Shown here: positions 14,401 to 15,174 of the stretch, one piece after another
Position numbering within the stretch: the stretch's first letter is position 1
How the letters are laid out: every line of letters begins with the position of its first letter
Assembly: GCA_024695565.1 (NCBI GenBank)
Contig: JAILHX010000152.1
Coordinates: 1-15,174, forward strand
Direction: 5' to 3'
DNA length: 15,174 nt
Origin: Saccharofermentans sp.
GTDB taxonomy: Bacteria > Bacillota_A > Clostridia > Saccharofermentanales > Saccharofermentanaceae
Translations under genes and position numbers: made by a program
The notes under the pieces: model-generated
What the model saw: the letters and a program-made list of their open reading frames with translations, nothing else
Databases searched by the model: none
Told to the model about the DNA's origin: nothing

Positions 14401-15174
14401 ATGATACAGGCTTTAGAATCAAATAGTAATGTAAAGAGAGGTTCCCGTTTATTACGGAACCTCTCTATGTTTTCGGTGGCATTTCTGGTATGCATACTCG
14501 CCACGGCATCAAGCTCATGGCTGTCTTCCGAGAAGGTCTTTGCAATAGGCGGCGTTCCCGTATTTACGAATTCCGTTACAAAGCAGGACATCGAGGATGC
14601 AAAGAAGAAGAGAGATAATGCTCTGGCTGAGGCTGAACAGGCTTCGGATATGATCGACCAGCTCAATGACCGGAAGGATCAGTTAAGCGGAGAACTCGAC
14701 AGACTCAATGAAGCCAATGAAGAGCAGAGAGCGCAGTATGAACTCATCTACGGCCAGCTGGAGGCAGCTCTGGAAGAGAAGGCGCAGGCTCTGGATGAAT
14801 TCATAGTGGCGCAGGAGAATCTCGAGACTCAGCAAAAACTCTTCAGGGACAGGGTTACGGTCATGTTCGAATATCAGAACAAGTCCACTCTCGAAGTCCT
14901 TCTGGAATCTGACAGCCTCGCCGGATTCTTTACCAATATGGAACTTATCTCACTGATCGCCGATGCTGATGCTCAGGCAGTCGACATACTCCGGATCGCC
15001 ATGGATGATGCTGAACTTCAGGCAGAGATCAAGCTTAAGCATGCCGAAGAGATGCAGGCGATCGCTGACGAGAAGCAGAGACAGTTAGATGAGCTGACGT
15101 CTCTTATCGGAACCACACAGGCGACACTCGATAACGTGAATACCAGCATTGATTCATGGACGGCCAGAGAAGAT
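14401..15174 (+). CDS. Coiled-coil M23-type peptidase, copy 2 (partial, runs off the window)
   Basis: 258 codons are visible with no stop before the window edge; the start is ATG 14401, with GGGG 6 bases upstream. The protein aligns without gaps to copy 1 from residue 20 on: same membrane/signal segment (LATASSSWLSSEKV, 33-46), same coiled coils, and the stretch 151-193 differs at only one residue (Thr to Ser at 184). The first 20 residues differ most. The catalytic M23 domain would lie beyond the edge, so whether it is intact cannot be seen. It is a recent tandem paralogue and probably also interacts with FtsEX, or competes with copy 1. No terminator separates the two copies, so both may be on one transcript. 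Confidence 0.9.
   Translation, partial: MIQALESNSNVKRGSRLLRNLSMFSVAFLVCILATASSSWLSSEKVFAIGGVPVFTNSVTKQDIEDAKKKRDNALAEAEQASDMIDQLNDRKDQLSGELDRLNEANEEQRAQYELIYGQLEAALEEKAQALDEFIVAQENLETQQKLFRDRVTVMFEYQNKSTLEVLLESDSLAGFFTNMELISLIADADAQAVDILRIAMDDAELQAEIKLKHAEEMQAIADEKQRQLDELTSLIGTTQATLDNVNTSIDSWTARED

Overview
The window looks like chromosome of a Gram-positive anaerobe of the Clostridia (Bacillota). The reasons are a small SRP RNA of the short bacterial type, the veg-ispE neighbour pair known from Firmicutes, an argC-B-D-F operon, a solitary MsmX/UgpC-type sugar-importer ATPase, and an ftsE-ftsX-M23 hydrolase cluster typical of Gram-positive wall remodelling. Base composition looks fairly even, with strong GGAGG-type ribosome sites and sigma-A-like promoters. 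The genus cannot be fixed from the sequence alone. I see no phage genes, transposases, tRNAs or CRISPR arrays.

Left part (1-3056). On the minus strand lie an SRP RNA with an extended -10 promoter (1-140, its 3' end at the window edge) and a membrane-anchored, Thr-rich-linker protein with a beta-lactamase/transpeptidase-like fold whose catalytic motifs appear lost (209-1450). An intergenic region with face-to-face sigma-A promoters separates it from veg (1729-1995, followed by a clear terminator) and ispE (2130-3056, isoprenoid precursor synthesis).

Middle part (3059-8349). A minus-strand arginine operon runs argC-argB-argD-argF-GNAT. Spacings are tight: argC/argB 1 bp apart, argB/argD overlapping by 17 bp, argF stop inside the GNAT ribosome site. 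It supplies N-acetylglutamate to acetylornithine plus the ornithine-to-citrulline step. The enzyme that removes or recycles the acetyl group (ArgJ or ArgE) is not here. A TTGACT-17-TATATT promoter precedes argC, and an ArgR-box-like palindrome sits on its -10. A 400-bp divergent region with dyads follows.

Right part (8350-15174). A solitary MsmX-like ATPase ends in a strong 18-bp-stem terminator. Next is a unit running PucR/CdaR-type regulator, ftsE, ftsX, M23 peptidase with gaps of 2 to 8 bp or overlapping ribosome sites. FtsEX should transmit ATP hydrolysis across the membrane to the coiled-coil M23 hydrolase. FtsE carries an unusual tail of about 220 residues with a recurring Phe-Gly-acidic motif. 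The M23 gene is followed by a second, closely similar copy that runs off the window, and just before that copy lies a decayed remnant of the ftsX 3' end. This shows that the duplicated unit began inside ftsX. The most interesting biology here is this expanded FtsEX-hydrolase module.
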